A stretch of DNA of 64,000 bases from NCBI GenBank assembly GCA_030374805.1, contig JARGSG010000069.1, forward strand, positions 307,675 through 371,674, read 5' to 3'. The notes beneath the pieces were generated by a model that was not told where the DNA came from, did no database searches, and saw only the letters and a list, made by a program, of their open reading frames with translations. This document shows positions 19,598 through 30,238 of the stretch, one piece after another. How positions within the stretch are numbered: the first letter of the stretch is position 1; every line of letters starts with the position of its first letter. The stretch comes from Gracilaria gracilis (Eukaryota > Rhodophyta > Florideophyceae > Gracilariales > Gracilariaceae). A program made the position numbers and the translations under genes.

Positions 19598-20908
19598 TCA
19601 CCACACACAATATAGACCCAAACCAGAACACAACGACGTCAAACCACACCGATAATGACCCCACTCCCAAGCGCGCACCCCCCACCTACGACGGTTAGCC
19701 CAATGGATGGTATTGTGAGGCCTATCGAAGCAAACCAAATGTGGAGAAGCCGGAAGGTACTGCTGCGGAAGGGAGTCGTACTGACAGATCTTCACAACCA
19801 GACGTCGGTAATAATGGAGCTCCGGTTCAATACGAACATACGGCAGATCGCTGGGATAAAGCGGGGGAATGAAATACCTCATTGATGTGTGTCGCTGGCG
19901 GCTATCATAGCACTCCACCCGACTCTGACGAGGTTGAGATTCCTTATCCCGACGGTGGAGTGTTTGCGGGACGGAGCGGAGACGCTCGCAATCCCAACGA
20001 AACAAACCCAAGTAGGTATCCGAAGTCGGACGGCGCAAGACGCCGGGAAGCGATGTGTTTCCCGGCGTCACTGGGCAGTTCCGACGGTACAGCGTCGCTT
20101 GCGACGCCATTCTTGGATCGATCCCGAAGGTACCATGTTGGGAAACGTTCCGGTCGGCCGTGGTGAACGTCTCCAAACCATAATAGGAAATACCACGAGG
20201 AATCTCGGGCTCCGGACCAAACGGGTCCCGGATCCCTTCGTGAATCCCTTGAGGTTGATGTAAGGAAGACTGAACCGGCTGGCTCCGGAAAACAGTTTGG
20301 ATGCGGGAATGGTACAAAGCAGCACCCCGAGAACCAGACTTGGCAATGCCGCTTCCGCGGCCGCGCGAAGGACCGGCACCCGACATGGTGTGATGAGTAC
20401 CGTGAGGGAGTGGTTGAGACGGCGAGCATTCGACCGCAGGGGTGAAGCGAATCGGCTTTTTATCCACAATGGGTGAGTCACTAGAGCTGATGCTCAAAAC
20501 CTCCACCCGTGCGGGGCCCCATGCTGGTTCAACCATTAAAGTATCGGCATTGGTCGCCGATGGCGCGCCGTCCCTTGAGGTTACCGCGTCCGATTGACCA
20601 GCATGGGGAACCGACAATCGCCGTGTACCGCTACGGGTGCGAGCCCGCACGCTGGTACCAAGGCTACCCATGTGGTTCAGATAAGGATCGTGGGTCACCA
20701 TAAACGAATTCCACCTTGTCGGTCGGACGAGAAGCCACGGTGGCGCGAACCCGCGTAGACAAACCGCAAAGGGGTACGAAGGCAACCAGAAGGGATAACG
20801 GTGGAACAACCTCGATGGAGTCAGCGGCGGTGCCTCGAAGGGTTGGTAGTCGAACCTCGAAGGGACAGAGAGACACGCCGCAACCAAGTGGGCGCCAAAA
20901 CCCTTCAC
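19598..20908 (-). CDS. Hypothetical 436-aa ORF in a GC-rich block
   Basis: This is the longest frame in a GC-rich island (about 19.5-21.3 kb) flanked by transposon sequence. Composition is Ser/Pro/Arg-rich with a Gly-rich patch (GAGPSRGRGSGIAKSGSRGA) and no recognised domain. Other frames on both strands are also partly open, so the frame is not certain. It could be a gag-like or accessory part of a decayed GC-rich retroelement, given similar composition to the Gypsy element at 57-64 kb, but I see no shared motif. It lies inside the block bounded by the 605-bp repeats. Confidence 0.3.
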   Translation of the reverse strand: MKGFGAHLVAACLSVPSRFDYQPFEAPPLTPSRLFHRYPFWLPSYPFAVCLRGFAPPWLLVRPTRWNSFMVTHDPYLNHMGSLGTSVRARTRSGTRRLSVPHAGQSDAVTSRDGAPSATNADTLMVEPAWGPARVEVLSISSSDSPIVDKKPIRFTPAVECSPSQPLPHGTHHTMSGAGPSRGRGSGIAKSGSRGAALYHSRIQTVFRSQPVQSSLHQPQGIHEGIRDPFGPEPEIPRGISYYGLETFTTADRNVSQHGTFGIDPRMASQATLYRRNCPVTPGNTSLPGVLRRPTSDTYLGLFRWDCERLRSVPQTLHRRDKESQPRQSRVECYDSRQRHTSMRYFIPPLYPSDLPYVRIEPELHYYRRLVVKICQYDSLPQQYLPASPHLVCFDRPHNTIHWANRRRWGVRAWEWGHYRCGLTSLCSGLGLYCVW

Positions 20909-21760
20909 GGTACAGTGTTCACACGAGCCCGAAGGCGCAACGCGCCCCCCCTAACTGGGTATACCGACACGGTAAATGGGTCTAAGCCGTGCCGCCCAAA
21001 AGGCAGAACCTTGGAGGTATGCAATGGGCGCGCGTCGCGCCCAAACCACAAATGGAAATGAATAGGGCGCTGTCTGTGATAACCAAAGAAGTGGATAGAG
21101 CCGCAATCGGTGATGACCAAGGTGGTGAACGGAGTACGCTCGGCGACGCAGAGCCGATGCGACGCACGGCGCGAGATGGCACGAAGGCTGCGACAGGGAC
21201 CAAATTGGTACGAAGATGCAACCGACTTGGTGAAAGGATCTAGGAGCCACGAGGGCGTGGATCAGAGTAGGAAGAGGGTCTGTAGTAAAATGAGACCTCA
21301 ATGGGTTGGTGCCACGTGGGCCTACTGGTGCGTCTTGCTGGCTACACTGTACCCTATTGGTATTCTGTATTTTATAATTTCTAATTTCTAATTTATAGTC
21401 TAGGATAGTTTAGCATTGCTGGTCCATGACAGTAGGTCATGGGCACAGCCGATGACGTCATGCCCGCATGGGAGATCGGCGTCGGTGCACCTTGTATATA
21501 TTGTGGTGCACCTCGCCTTCCGCCTCGGGTATTGTAAAGTCAGGCACAACTAGGGCAGTAACTATACCATCTTGGTCACTTGCTACTCTATTACTATTCA
21601 TGTTTTACCGCGCGTCGACGTCTACTACCGTACACCTACACGGTCTAGACTAGTTGCTCCGCCGTTTGCCCCTGCGGGTTTCAGGTGCCCTACTACCATA
21701 TTGGTTGTGTGTTTTTCCCCTTTAGATTGAGCCCTCGCGCGCTCTTTCTACCAGGCGGAC
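20909..21760. other. No gene recognised; leads into the Copia remnant
   Basis: GC-rich to about 21,300, then ordinary composition with a TATA-like tatatatt near 21,494. It may contain Copia 5' sequence, but no matching LTR was found on the right side. Confidence 0.35.
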
Positions 21761-23054
21761 CCCACACCTTATCGGTATTTGTACGACATGCTATTTCTGG
21801 TAGCGGCTCACGGAATGGAGGCAATACAGTTTGACGTGCGCACGGCGTTTCTGTATGGGGATCTCTCCGAAGAACTATATATGCGCCAGCCTGAAGATTT
21901 CGTTGACACAACAAAGCGAGATCACGTGTTCAAGTTGAACAAGGCTACCTACGACTGAAGCAAGCTGCAAGAGCCTGGCGCGAAAAGTTTAAGAAGATTA
22001 TGCGAGACAAGGGTTGTACCCTCTCTCAAAATGATCCAGGTCTTTTCATATATGATTCTGGACTGCATAAGGTTCTGATCTTAGTGTATGTTGATGACGG
22101 AATGCTTGTTGGTAGACGCAAAAAAGATCTCCATAATTTTGTGAAGCAATTGGAGACCCATGTCCAGATAAGAGTGTACGCGGAGCCCCAAAAGTTTCTT
22201 GGCATAGTTTTCGAACGTACGGCTGACGATCAGGGACTACGAATTCACAACAAGCCTATGATTGAACGTTTGGCGGAGCAGTTTCGTGCCGACACAGCTG
22301 CTAGTGTGGGCACTTCGCTTCAGACCACTTTCTTCCGCAAAGCTGATGTAACGAACGCAGATAACACTCCGTATCGCGTACTCATTGGATCCTTGATGCA
22401 CATATGCAACACAGTTCGTCCGGATATCTCATTTGCAGTTGGTTACTTCGCTCGCTTTGTGCAGAAACCTACCCGTGAACACTGGATGGCGGCGAAGAAG
22501 GTACTGAAATTCCTCTATTCTACTCGCAAGTCTGCCATAGAGTACAGAAGCGACAATTGGGCTGCCCTGGAGGGGTTTAGGATGCAGATTTTGCTGGAGA
22601 TCGTGAGGACACAAAATATACGAGTGGTTTTGTCTTTATCTACGGTGGTGGACCAATGTTTTGGGGCAGTAAGAAGCAAACCAAAGTCGCTCAGTCTACA
22701 TTAGACGCTGAATATGTTGCTATGTCCTTCGCAGTTCGAGAGGGACTCTGGTTAAGAAGACTTCTCAACGAACTGCTTGGACATTCTGAGCAGGGCGTAG
22801 ACATTTTTGGAGATAACCAAGATATGATCCTGCTCGCGAGAGACGATGTACTTAACGAACGTACGAAGCATATCGAAGTCAAGTATCATCTAGTGAAGGA
22901 TTCTGTACAGCGCGGACTGGTTAGAATTGGATATCGCAAGGGTAGCGAGTCGGGGGCTGATTTGTTCACAAAGGCACACGGTCCTGAAAAGCATTCACAA
23001 CTCTGTGCCGAATTTGGCGTGGAGATACAGAGATTGGAACGAGAGGGACTGTAG
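21761..23054 (+). pseudogene. Decayed Ty1/Copia pol fragment (RT-RNase H)
   Basis: The first part reads as Copia reverse transcriptase (QFDVRTAFLYGDLSEELYM). A lost base near 21,955 shifts the frame. The next open part (22000-22704) holds YVDDGMLVGR and the typical IGSLMHICNTVRPDISFAV block, then a second shift near 22,575 leads into RNase H (22656-23054, AQSTLDAEYVAM, DNQDMILL, KHIEVKYHLVKD). Gag, protease and integrase are absent. At least two frameshifts and the 5' truncation make it dead. It lies between the 605-bp repeats and now forms the upstream region of the intact P-family gene. Confidence 0.85.
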
Positions 23055-23551
23055 AGAGTTCATAACCGCCCGATCCTTGGGTGCAGGTGCGGTAGAATCG
23101 TTTGTTGCAAATACACAAACGATCAACCAGCACCACCAGAGTGCAGTGACTAGTTGGTCCTGCACACTGGTGCAGTGCGGTGCGTTGAACTACGATTGCG
23201 TTCCAAAACGTATAAAATGCTGTAGCTCCAAACGAGAGTTTGGAGCAAGCATGTCAAAATGTTAGGGACAGACTGAAATGTCTGTGACTTCCTGCGTGGA
23301 GGTCAGTAGGATAAGTAGTCACCAAACATGAGTAAAGACTAGAGAGCTGGGAAGACTGATAACCTTCTAGACCCCAGCTACACTCTTCCAACAATGACAG
23401 CCATGATATTCAATCTCATACTCTCACAAGTTAGCATCCTTCTACTTAAAAGATACCGATTTAACGAAGCTGTCCATTGAAACGGTGGAAGTATTGTCTG
23501 GAACGAGATCGACTGCTTTGGACTCCAAGTCGTACATAGGCTTTCTCCGAG
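23055..23551 (+). other. 3' flank of the Copia remnant and 5' flank of P3
   Basis: To 23,393 this is unique sequence after the Copia stop; no LTR was identified. From 23,394 it is the 605-bp repeat. Confidence 0.4.
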
Positions 23552-23998
23552 ATGATTACACTCGTATTTCTGGATCCGAACGTTTTCAATGTTCTCAAGT
23601 ATGTCATTATGTCGCTCACGATAAGCTTCGCAGCCGATGTTCTCCTGGATACGATATCTGGGTACTCCATGGTGAGAAAACTTGTAACTAGAGGATGGGC
23701 ACGCCCCTGCCACTCTTCAATTCGAGTACGCTTGCGCCGAGGCGCTAAGATTAGAAAGGCAGGTAGTAGCGTGACGGTTCTTTTGGCAGCTGTCTCTATT
23801 TCGATTCTGGAAATGGCCCTCGAATTTTCTACTGGGGCACAGTCTGTCTGGATTCGGAGAACTGAAGTTGTTCGAGTGTCAACGCAGGCTTCGAATGTGA
23901 GTTCCCTGCTTCAGAGCGATCCAAACTACATTCTGAAGATGCGCTTTGCATTAGAAAGAGTTGAGAACACTTGCTACAGCGTCAGCGGAAAGTGGTAC
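23394..23998 (+). repeat. 605-bp direct repeat, copy 2
   Basis: Near-identical partner of 18,664-19,268. Here the coding part continues into the complete P-family gene, so this copy keeps the gene 3' part while copy 1 keeps a different upstream flank. Confidence 0.9.
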
Positions 23999-25057
23999 TT
24001 TCCCGTCCTATTCAATATGACAAATTCTACGGAATTTCACGGATTGGGAAAGGCAGCGTTGTGTCCTTCGAACTTTTCCGAGAACAATTTCGTGGAAGCT
24101 GAGCTTGCACAATCAAGTTTTCTCGCCCAGGGTATCGCCGGGACAAACATTTGGAACGCATCAGATATTAGAGTCGGTCGAGACGTTTTCGAGTCTGAAG
24201 AAACGTTTCCTCTCAATGAAATTCCAAATGTACGAATTGGATCGACTCAAAATTATAGTTTTCTTGCAGTGAACTTCAGCAGAGATTTCCGCGTGGAAGG
24301 ATCAGAGAGGGCTCTGAGCGGATTTAGTGATACGAAACATCCGAAAGCCTTCCATACTGCCAATTTCACTGTCGAAAGCGGAAAGACACTGGAGTGTCTT
24401 ATGAAGACGAAGTGGGTTAGAGATGAGGAGAATGGAACACTCCTACTTCATAGAGCCTCCCCGGAAGTATGCTTGGTACCTACTACTGATGACAGAATGG
24501 TGTTAGGGTTATTCGATGACATTCAGTACAGTGATGGTTTCCAGCTCGTCATGTCGGTGGCGCTGAAAAATATTAAGTCATTTCATGATCTGAACGTCAT
24601 CCGCTTTTTGCCATGGATGGTTGGAATCAACGATGGGCTCCATACTTATCGTGAGATTGGCATTCTTACGGTTTTATGTGGGCGTATGGTACGCGATATA
24701 AGCGTGGACGGTTATCAAGACCTGGAAATTGAAGTGGGTGCTGGGGAAATTACAGTGCCCACAGTGTCTATTTGGGGAATAGTGTTGCTCGTTGTTGGGA
24801 CGATGTTAATCGTGATTGCCAAAGTTTGGCTCAGTATATCTAGAAGAAAGTTTCAACTCAAGGGAAACTTAAACAGTGTGAAAGGGGTCGCTGAGCATTG
24901 GCTTCAGCAGAATGAAGATAGTGAAGATAATAGCATAGGAAAAGGAGCTGTTGTGTTTGTTTTGGATGGTGGCAGTGTTGGAGTGCCTTCTACAGTGAAG
25001 GTTGGAAGGGAGCATGAAGTTAGGAGAAAGGTAGATACCTTGCGCAGACCGGTGTAA
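23552..25057 (+). CDS. P-family membrane protein 3 (unrecognised)
   Basis: 501 aa from ATG 23552. Hydrophobic segments lie at about residues 10-34 and 72-92 and near 404-427, matching the layout of the proteins at 6120 and 8074. Shared blocks are DPNVFNVLKY (NPSVFNLLKY in P2) and EMALEFS (EMLLEFS). The middle region has many Asn-x-Ser/Thr sites (NVSS, NMTN, NFSE, NAS, NYS, NFT) and scattered cysteines, which suggests a lumenal or extracellular glycoprotein domain. The C-terminal tail (VVFVLDGGSVGVPSTVKVGR) occurs as relics at 13.8 and 37.9 kb. The frame is intact. Its upstream region comes from transposon sequence, so expression may differ from that of its ancestor. Function unknown. Confidence 0.75.
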   Translation: MITLVFLDPNVFNVLKYVIMSLTISFAADVLLDTISGYSMVRKLVTRGWARPCHSSIRVRLRRGAKIRKAGSSVTVLLAAVSISILEMALEFSTGAQSVWIRRTEVVRVSTQASNVSSLLQSDPNYILKMRFALERVENTCYSVSGKWYFPVLFNMTNSTEFHGLGKAALCPSNFSENNFVEAELAQSSFLAQGIAGTNIWNASDIRVGRDVFESEETFPLNEIPNVRIGSTQNYSFLAVNFSRDFRVEGSERALSGFSDTKHPKAFHTANFTVESGKTLECLMKTKWVRDEENGTLLLHRASPEVCLVPTTDDRMVLGLFDDIQYSDGFQLVMSVALKNIKSFHDLNVIRFLPWMVGINDGLHTYREIGILTVLCGRMVRDISVDGYQDLEIEVGAGEITVPTVSIWGIVLLVVGTMLIVIAKVWLSISRRKFQLKGNLNSVKGVAEHWLQQNEDSEDNSIGKGAVVFVLDGGSVGVPSTVKVGREHEVRRKVDTLRRPV

Positions 25058-25189
25058 TTTTGGTTCCCCTTTTTGTTATGATTGAATCACACCTCCGATG
25101 AAGATGTGCATCCCACAATGGCGCTGTGCTCGCGCCGGAGGGCTCTTTACGGGTGAGCAAGTCTCGAGTTCTGAGATACGCCATCATAT

Positions 25190-26237
25190 ACTGTAAGGCT
25201 CGGCAATTCGAAACGCGTACTGTGTGTACACGTAGCTTCGTACCTTCCAGCAATCGGTGGCGTGCGAGCTCCACGAATGGCAGCTGCCGCGAATGACACT
25301 GTAATTGGAAGAAATGCTCTCCCGAAAGTTGCCCACGTGGACATGCATCCATCTCGTGTGCGCACGGCGTCGCCGAGCGCTCTGTCAGTGCAATTGCTGC
25401 GTGCAATAATCTGCGAGCGCGCGCGCGCGTGCGCACCTCGGCGTCTCCGTCCGCGCCGTGCAGCGCCGTGCAAGCGGCGAGCGCCGCCGTCGCCGCCGCA
25501 GACGCGTTCGTTTCGTGCGCTGAGATGCGACATGCCACGCAGCCGCGGCCTGCGCACGCGGCGCTGCCTTCCACGCTGTTGCTCGACGCGGCCGCTGAAT
25601 CGCTCTCTGCCTTCTTTCTCAGCTTGCTCTTGTTTTCGTTTGGGGAGACGTTGTCGCATTGACCGCCTTCGTTCGCTTCTGCTAGTGCTGCTTTTCCTTC
25701 TTCTACCGCTGTCGTCTTTGTCTTCATCAGTACCGCTTCGCCGTTTCGCGCCTACGTCTTGCGTTGCTTGATATCCACCTTGTGACCTGCTGCTCTAGCT
25801 ACGCTTTCGTCATCGCTGCTCGCTTTCGGTTCTTGCATTCTCTCATTCTGTCCCGTCGTCGCTTCTTCTCCGCGCTCGTATACTTGTTTGCTACGCCGTT
25901 CCGGCTGCATTCGCGTTGAAGACTTGTTCATCTCTTTGGCTGCATTCGGGTGGAGGCCTTGCTCATCTCTTTTCTTTCCAAGTTTAGCATCTCCAAATCT
26001 ACTGCTTGTGTGCTGTTTCTGAGCCTCTCGTTTACCCGTCGTTTCTGCCTCGCTGCACGTTTGCTCGTGTGCTCCATATCTCCGCTACTTTCCCTGTCCT
26101 GCTTTTTGGTCGCCCAGCACTCGTTTCACACTCTCAATCTTAGTGCAACATACCTGTGCCGTCGTGCTGCTGCTGCTGCGTTCTCTGTCTTTATCCTATT
26201 TCACGACTCATCGCTCCGTACTTGGTATCTGACTATC
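25190..26237 (+). repeat. GC- and pyrimidine-rich leader of F3 copy 2
   Basis: Same order as the other F3 units: gcgaatgacactgta block, gagcgctctgtcagt block, GC-rich stretch, then C/T-rich leader. It begins shortly after the P3 stop codon. Open frames here are composition-driven. Confidence 0.5.
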
Positions 26238-26735
26238 ATGCTGGTAATCACCGAAACCAACGCACTGCAGCACCTGCTATCCACCTCAATCCTGTTGCTA
26301 ATGCTCACGCGCCGACAGCGTTTGCCCGGCACGAATCGCCGCCGGCCGCTCACCACCGCCACCAAGCCGTGGCGCGGCCACAGCCCATCTCGCGCCGCAG
26401 CGCATTCGCTGTGCGGGTGCAGCCGCAGCCGCAGACGCGCCAGCCCGCCACGCGCCGTTCGCCGCAGTTGTCTGGAGAGCAGGGCGGGCAAGCGGCACCG
26501 AAAGCGCACCACGCGGTACGGCAACCCCGCAAGAAGAACGGGGAGAAGCGCTGAAATCGGTGAGCTCGTCGGCGCGATGGGCGCGATGAGGGTGTCGACC
26601 GCCGATGGGTTTTCGGCAGGTCGCGATGGTGTTGATGGTGCGCGTGGTTTGTCCGGTGTGGTTGATGCGTTTGGCAGGCTCAGTGTTAGTGGGAATGGGG
26701 ACGAGGCTCATGCGCGTGGGTTGATGCGAATTTGA
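26238..26735 (+). CDS. F3 small basic protein, copy 2
   Basis: 165 aa from ATG 26238 (MLVITETNALQ); the frame is open much further upstream, but this ATG matches the other copies. It has the same layout: short hydrophobic N-terminal stretch (TSILLLMLT), Arg-rich middle and conserved C-terminal block (IGELVGAMGAMRVS, GVVDAFGRLSVS) ending GLMRI like copy 1. It diverges in the middle but keeps its frame. It follows P3 by about 1.2 kb. Function unknown. Confidence 0.5.
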   Translation: MLVITETNALQHLLSTSILLLMLTRRQRLPGTNRRRPLTTATKPWRGHSPSRAAAHSLCGCSRSRRRASPPRAVRRSCLESRAGKRHRKRTTRYGNPARRTGRSAEIGELVGAMGAMRVSTADGFSAGRDGVDGARGLSGVVDAFGRLSVSGNGDEAHARGLMRI

Positions 26736-27389
26736 GCGGTTCAAATCAGTTGTGCGCGCTCCCGTGCTTGTTGAAGAGGGCTTGAGCGAGGTTGTTTCGA
26801 AAGCATCGCCATCGCAAGCTATTCGGGCTTTTGCATTGTTTTTAAATGGCCTGGCGTGTGCAACTGGTGAAGGTGGTGGTTGATCGGGCAGAAGAGAAGC
26901 GGACTGCAATACTTTGCGCAGCCGTTTGGACAAGTTCTAACATCACATATAAACGCCGCAGAACGTCGGCCGTGAGCGACAATGCCCGCCACACCGCCGC
27001 GTCGTCCGCAGGGCTTCGCATGATGATGCCATTCACGCTCCGCGGAAGAAGACGACGAAGAACGAACTGTGGCGCCTCCTCCATTTGGAGCTGAAAGCAG
27101 CGTGAGCGAGCTCGAGATGGTATCGATAATCAGCGGTTCACATTAAAGCCATTAACTCTATGCTCGGAACTGTATTGGCGTGCGTGCTCAGTGAGCACTG
27201 CTCACGTTTGTTCAGTGCAGCTGGTTGGCTGCCCCGAGCTGCTGGTGGCTGCTTATGCGGTACGGGAGAGTATTCAGAGCGGTTGGGCACGTCTGCTACG
27301 TGTATATGCTCAGCAAGAGACACTGAAAGCGCGGCTCTGTTGAATTACAGATTCCGCGCAGACTTTGGCCGCATCTGACTGGGCATTCA
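26736..27389. other. Spacer between F3 units
   Basis: No gene recognised. Short ORFs on both strands lack conserved content. Confidence 0.4.
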
Positions 27390-28041
27390 ACTGCACGGCA
27401 AAAATTACAGCTGTACCTTCGTACCTTGCAGGGGCACCTTCGGCGAATGACACTGTAAGTGCGCGAATGCTCTCCGACTCCGAGCGCTCCGTCAGTCGAC
27501 AGTCCAATTGCTGCGCGCACACCAACGACCGTCGCCGCCAACGCCGCAGGCGCCGCCTCACGCGCCACTCAATCGTGGCCAGCGCAGAGATGCGACACCA
27601 AACGCAGCTCCGCCTGCCGTCGGCGTCGCTGCCTTCGCTGCTTGTGTGCTCAACGCCTGAGCAGAGTCGCTCTCCCCGTTCTCCCCCGGCTTGAGTGCTC
27701 CACGGTTGTTCTCAACGTCGTTCCCTTCTTCTTCCTAAGCTTTCTCTCGCTTCCGTTTGTCCTCATCTTCGCTCACTCATCGCTGTTGTTCGATTGCTCT
27801 TGCGCAGCCTTTTCTTTTTCTTTCGGTGCCGTGCGTGTCTTCATCAGTCGCGTTTTGCCGTCTTCCGCCTGTGTCTGCCATTCCTTCTCATCCTCCTTGT
27901 GGCCTGCTTCTTCCACTGCTCCACTCTTTCGTTCCAAGCGTCCTCGTGTACATGCCACACCAGCTTGCCTTCCTTGCTGCTTCGTGGTTGCTCGGTTCCG
28001 ACATCTCTAACTTGTTGTGCCCGCGCTTGCAATACACCCAA
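27390..28041 (+). repeat. Leader of F3 copy 3
   Basis: A shortened version of the F3 leader: gcgaatgacactgtaa, gagcgctccgtcagt, then C/T-rich sequence. Less GC-rich than the others. Confidence 0.45.
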
Positions 28042-28450
28042 CATGCTGTCTATCTTCATTCATTCTGTCGGCGTTTCTCAAACGCCCACAGCGTTCGCTG
28101 CGTACCAGACGCCGCCACCCGCCCAGTGCCAACGCCAACCCGTCTCACGAGCTGCACAGCTCGTCACGAAACGCAGCCCATTCGTTGTACGGGTGCAACA
28201 GCAGCTCCCACCGCCAGCTCAACAGCAAGCTCGGGAAAGCACGACGACGAGGCGCCACGCGAGCTCGCACTCGCCGTACAAAAAGTGAGCAAGTGGCGAA
28301 CGCGGCCGGTGTCGATGAGCTCATCTACGCGCTGGCGTCGATGAGCGTGTCCACTGCGCCTCGTCGTTGGACGGGTTGCCGTCGCTTTGATGCTGCGCCG
28401 TGTATGATGATGCTCTTGACGCGTTGGGCATTCTCGGTATCAGCAGAAAG
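28042..28450 (+). pseudogene. F3 copy 3, degenerate
   Basis: The position corresponding to the F3 start is atgctgtct, but that frame soon leaves the family frame. An overlapping frame gives KRPQRSLRTRRR and a recognisable C-terminal block (VDELIYALASMSVSTAP) before the similarity stops near 28,420. The N terminus has suffered indels and the last block is lost, so this copy is probably not functional. Confidence 0.5.
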
Positions 28451-29050
28451 TGTCACTCATCTCGATGCGCATGGAGATACAGAGGATTGTCGGAGCAATA
28501 GAGAAGAATACCTGTGTGTAGTGGTGGCTCTCATTGAGTTCACATTCGGCACGATCCCAGGTGGCCTACTTTGCGGAGACTGTCCTGCCGAAAGGGAACG
28601 CTCTAGTTTTTACTGGAATTGTTTTCCTTCACAAGTGCAAAGTACAAAACGATCAAGCAGGGAATCACCATCTTTTCTAAGCTTTCATTCTTTAGAAAAC
28701 ATTCTTAATGAGTTCAAACCAAATAAGGAGATATGTAGTCATTCTAACAATGCTCGAACCATTCGTTATTTTTGTGAAGAATTCGAGACAAAACATAATA
28801 AAAACGATTTATGAACATAATATTTTGTAGATCGTTGAATTGGTTTGGTGAATAGAACAAATCAGCCGATGGCTAATTGGCACTAGGGCTGAAACTATTC
28901 AAGAAAAAGATGTTCATATCGACACTCTTTCAATCTCACAGTAAGGGAATAATCGTGGAAAATAGGAAAAAGGAATGTATTCTTTATTCATATTCTGGGC
29001 AAAAGAAAGAGTTGCAATTTTTGCAATTGACATTCTTGAGTGCTGGATGT
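28451..29050. other. Spacer and start of duplicated block B
   Basis: No gene recognised. From about 28,715 it matches block A (5' flank of F1). Confidence 0.45.
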
Positions 29051-29057
29051 TATAAAA
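29051..29057 (+). promoter_or_regulatory. TATA box of F1 copy B
   Basis: TATAAAA in the context gttataaaagttccaacat, the same as in block A, 79 bases before the chosen ATG. Confidence 0.6.
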
Positions 29058-29135
29058 GTTCCAACATGAACGATTTCTTTTTGTACGATAACGTGCCATA
29101 TTAGAAAACGCGCATCCGTGCAACAAGTGAAAAAA

Positions 29136-29666
29136 ATGCTAAAAGTGCAAGAAGCAATGGTGGACAATATTTTTCTGCCTCATTTCTCGGAGAAGAATGA
29201 GTGTTCTCCTTTTCCATTTCCTGTCCCACAGCTCACTGCTATTGAAAGAAGCGTAGAGTGTGATGAAAGGAGTTTCGAAGATCTCAACTGGGTACGAAGC
29301 GTCAATTCAAAGTCCAAGTTGAAATGGAACTACTATTTTCATTTCAAGGCTGTTGAAATCTCCCTCACACAGGTTCAACTGGGACACTTTTCGCCATTTA
29401 CTCATGAGGACGATTGTGTGGCGTCATCTTTTGTTGTACGCACAAAACTCCCACACTCAATCAAAGAATCTGCTATGATTGTTGCTTTGGATGAGGCGCA
29501 GACCCTTGGGCTAGACTTGTCAGATGTGTACTTGAGAGAGTTGTTTACTGACGGAAAGCTCGGACATAGTCACGAAGTTGATGGTGGTGTTTCGGTTTTG
29601 GTTCTTGAAGACGCAGTGATGGTCACTACGGTGGTGGGCAAAATGAAACCGGTACAATTGGACTAA
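29136..29666 (+). CDS. F1 small protein, copy B (unrecognised)
   Basis: 176 aa from ATG 29136, which aligns with the start of copy A (both preceded by aaaa); ATG 29157 is an alternative. All conserved blocks of copy A are kept (HFSEKNEC, KSKLKWNYY, HEDDCVASSFVVRT, VTTVVGK) and there are no stops or frameshifts. Replacements are mostly conservative. The gene is intact although its tail-to-tail neighbour F2 was broken by a retrotransposon 320 bases downstream. Function unknown. Confidence 0.65.
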   Translation: MLKVQEAMVDNIFLPHFSEKNECSPFPFPVPQLTAIERSVECDERSFEDLNWVRSVNSKSKLKWNYYFHFKAVEISLTQVQLGHFSPFTHEDDCVASSFVVRTKLPHSIKESAMIVALDEAQTLGLDLSDVYLRELFTDGKLGHSHEVDGGVSVLVLEDAVMVTTVVGKMKPVQLD

Positions 29667-29982
29667 TTGAATAAGAAAAGTATCTCTGGTTTATTGACAC
29701 AGATAATATTTACAAGGGCAACAGGGATCTTTGTTTGGCTTTCACAGCGCAGGTGTTTTAAATAAAACGGAACACAACATATTAATTCTCTCTCTTGTCG
29801 CCTTCGTTCTCCTTCCGCTTTTTCAGGTTTGGAGTACCCAACAATATTTCTCCAACGACCACTGACCATTTCACAATATACCGCTAGCGCCAATCGTACG
29901 TTCTGCTACCATTGTCAACCCCAGAATCAGCTATTGTGATATGTTTGTCAACAATAAGCGGTTCTGTGTAGTTGTTCAAAGT
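29667..29982. pseudogene. Intergenic; severed 3' end of F2 copy B
   Basis: It matches 15,098-15,410 of block A. The last bases (about 29,945-29,982) encode, on minus, YFEQLHRTA, the C terminus of F2 now cut off by the Copia insertion. Confidence 0.6.
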
Positions 29983-29987
29983 ACAGT
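29983..29987. other. Target-site duplication of the Copia element (left)
   Basis: ACAGT here and at 34,960-34,964. Block A has a single copy of the corresponding site (gtagagtatcc), consistent with insertion into block B only. Confidence 0.8.
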
Positions 29988-30238
29988 TGTTAGTGTCGTA
30001 CAGATACGTACACTTTAGCTAACAGACGTATACTTTAGTCAGCAAGTAGTACGTCACAAGTTAGCCCAAAGGTCACCTAGTATCCTTATTTAAAGGCACT
30101 CTGTTTAGCCTGGGAGCTCGGACAAGAAGCGGCCCGGGGCAGACACCTCTCGTGCCAATCTGTATTGCTTGTGAACCATCCCTCCATCACTGCGCTGACA
30201 CCATGAACTTCGAGTCAATGACTGAAGCTCAAGCCAAA
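29988..30238 (+). repeat. Copia 5' LTR
   Basis: 251 bp beginning TGTTAGTGTCG and ending CAAGCCAAA. It has a TATA-like tatttaaag near 30,085. The gag ATG (30,203) lies inside the LTR. Confidence 0.9.

Noticed and set aside
20909-23393. Search for LTRs around the Copia fragment at 21.76-23.05 kb
   Set aside because: No direct repeat pair was found on the two sides, so I list only the coding remnant.
28017-28814. 265-codon ORF extending past F3 copy 3
   Set aside because: Only about codons 10-130 resemble the family, and the rest runs into spacer; the long frame is accidental.
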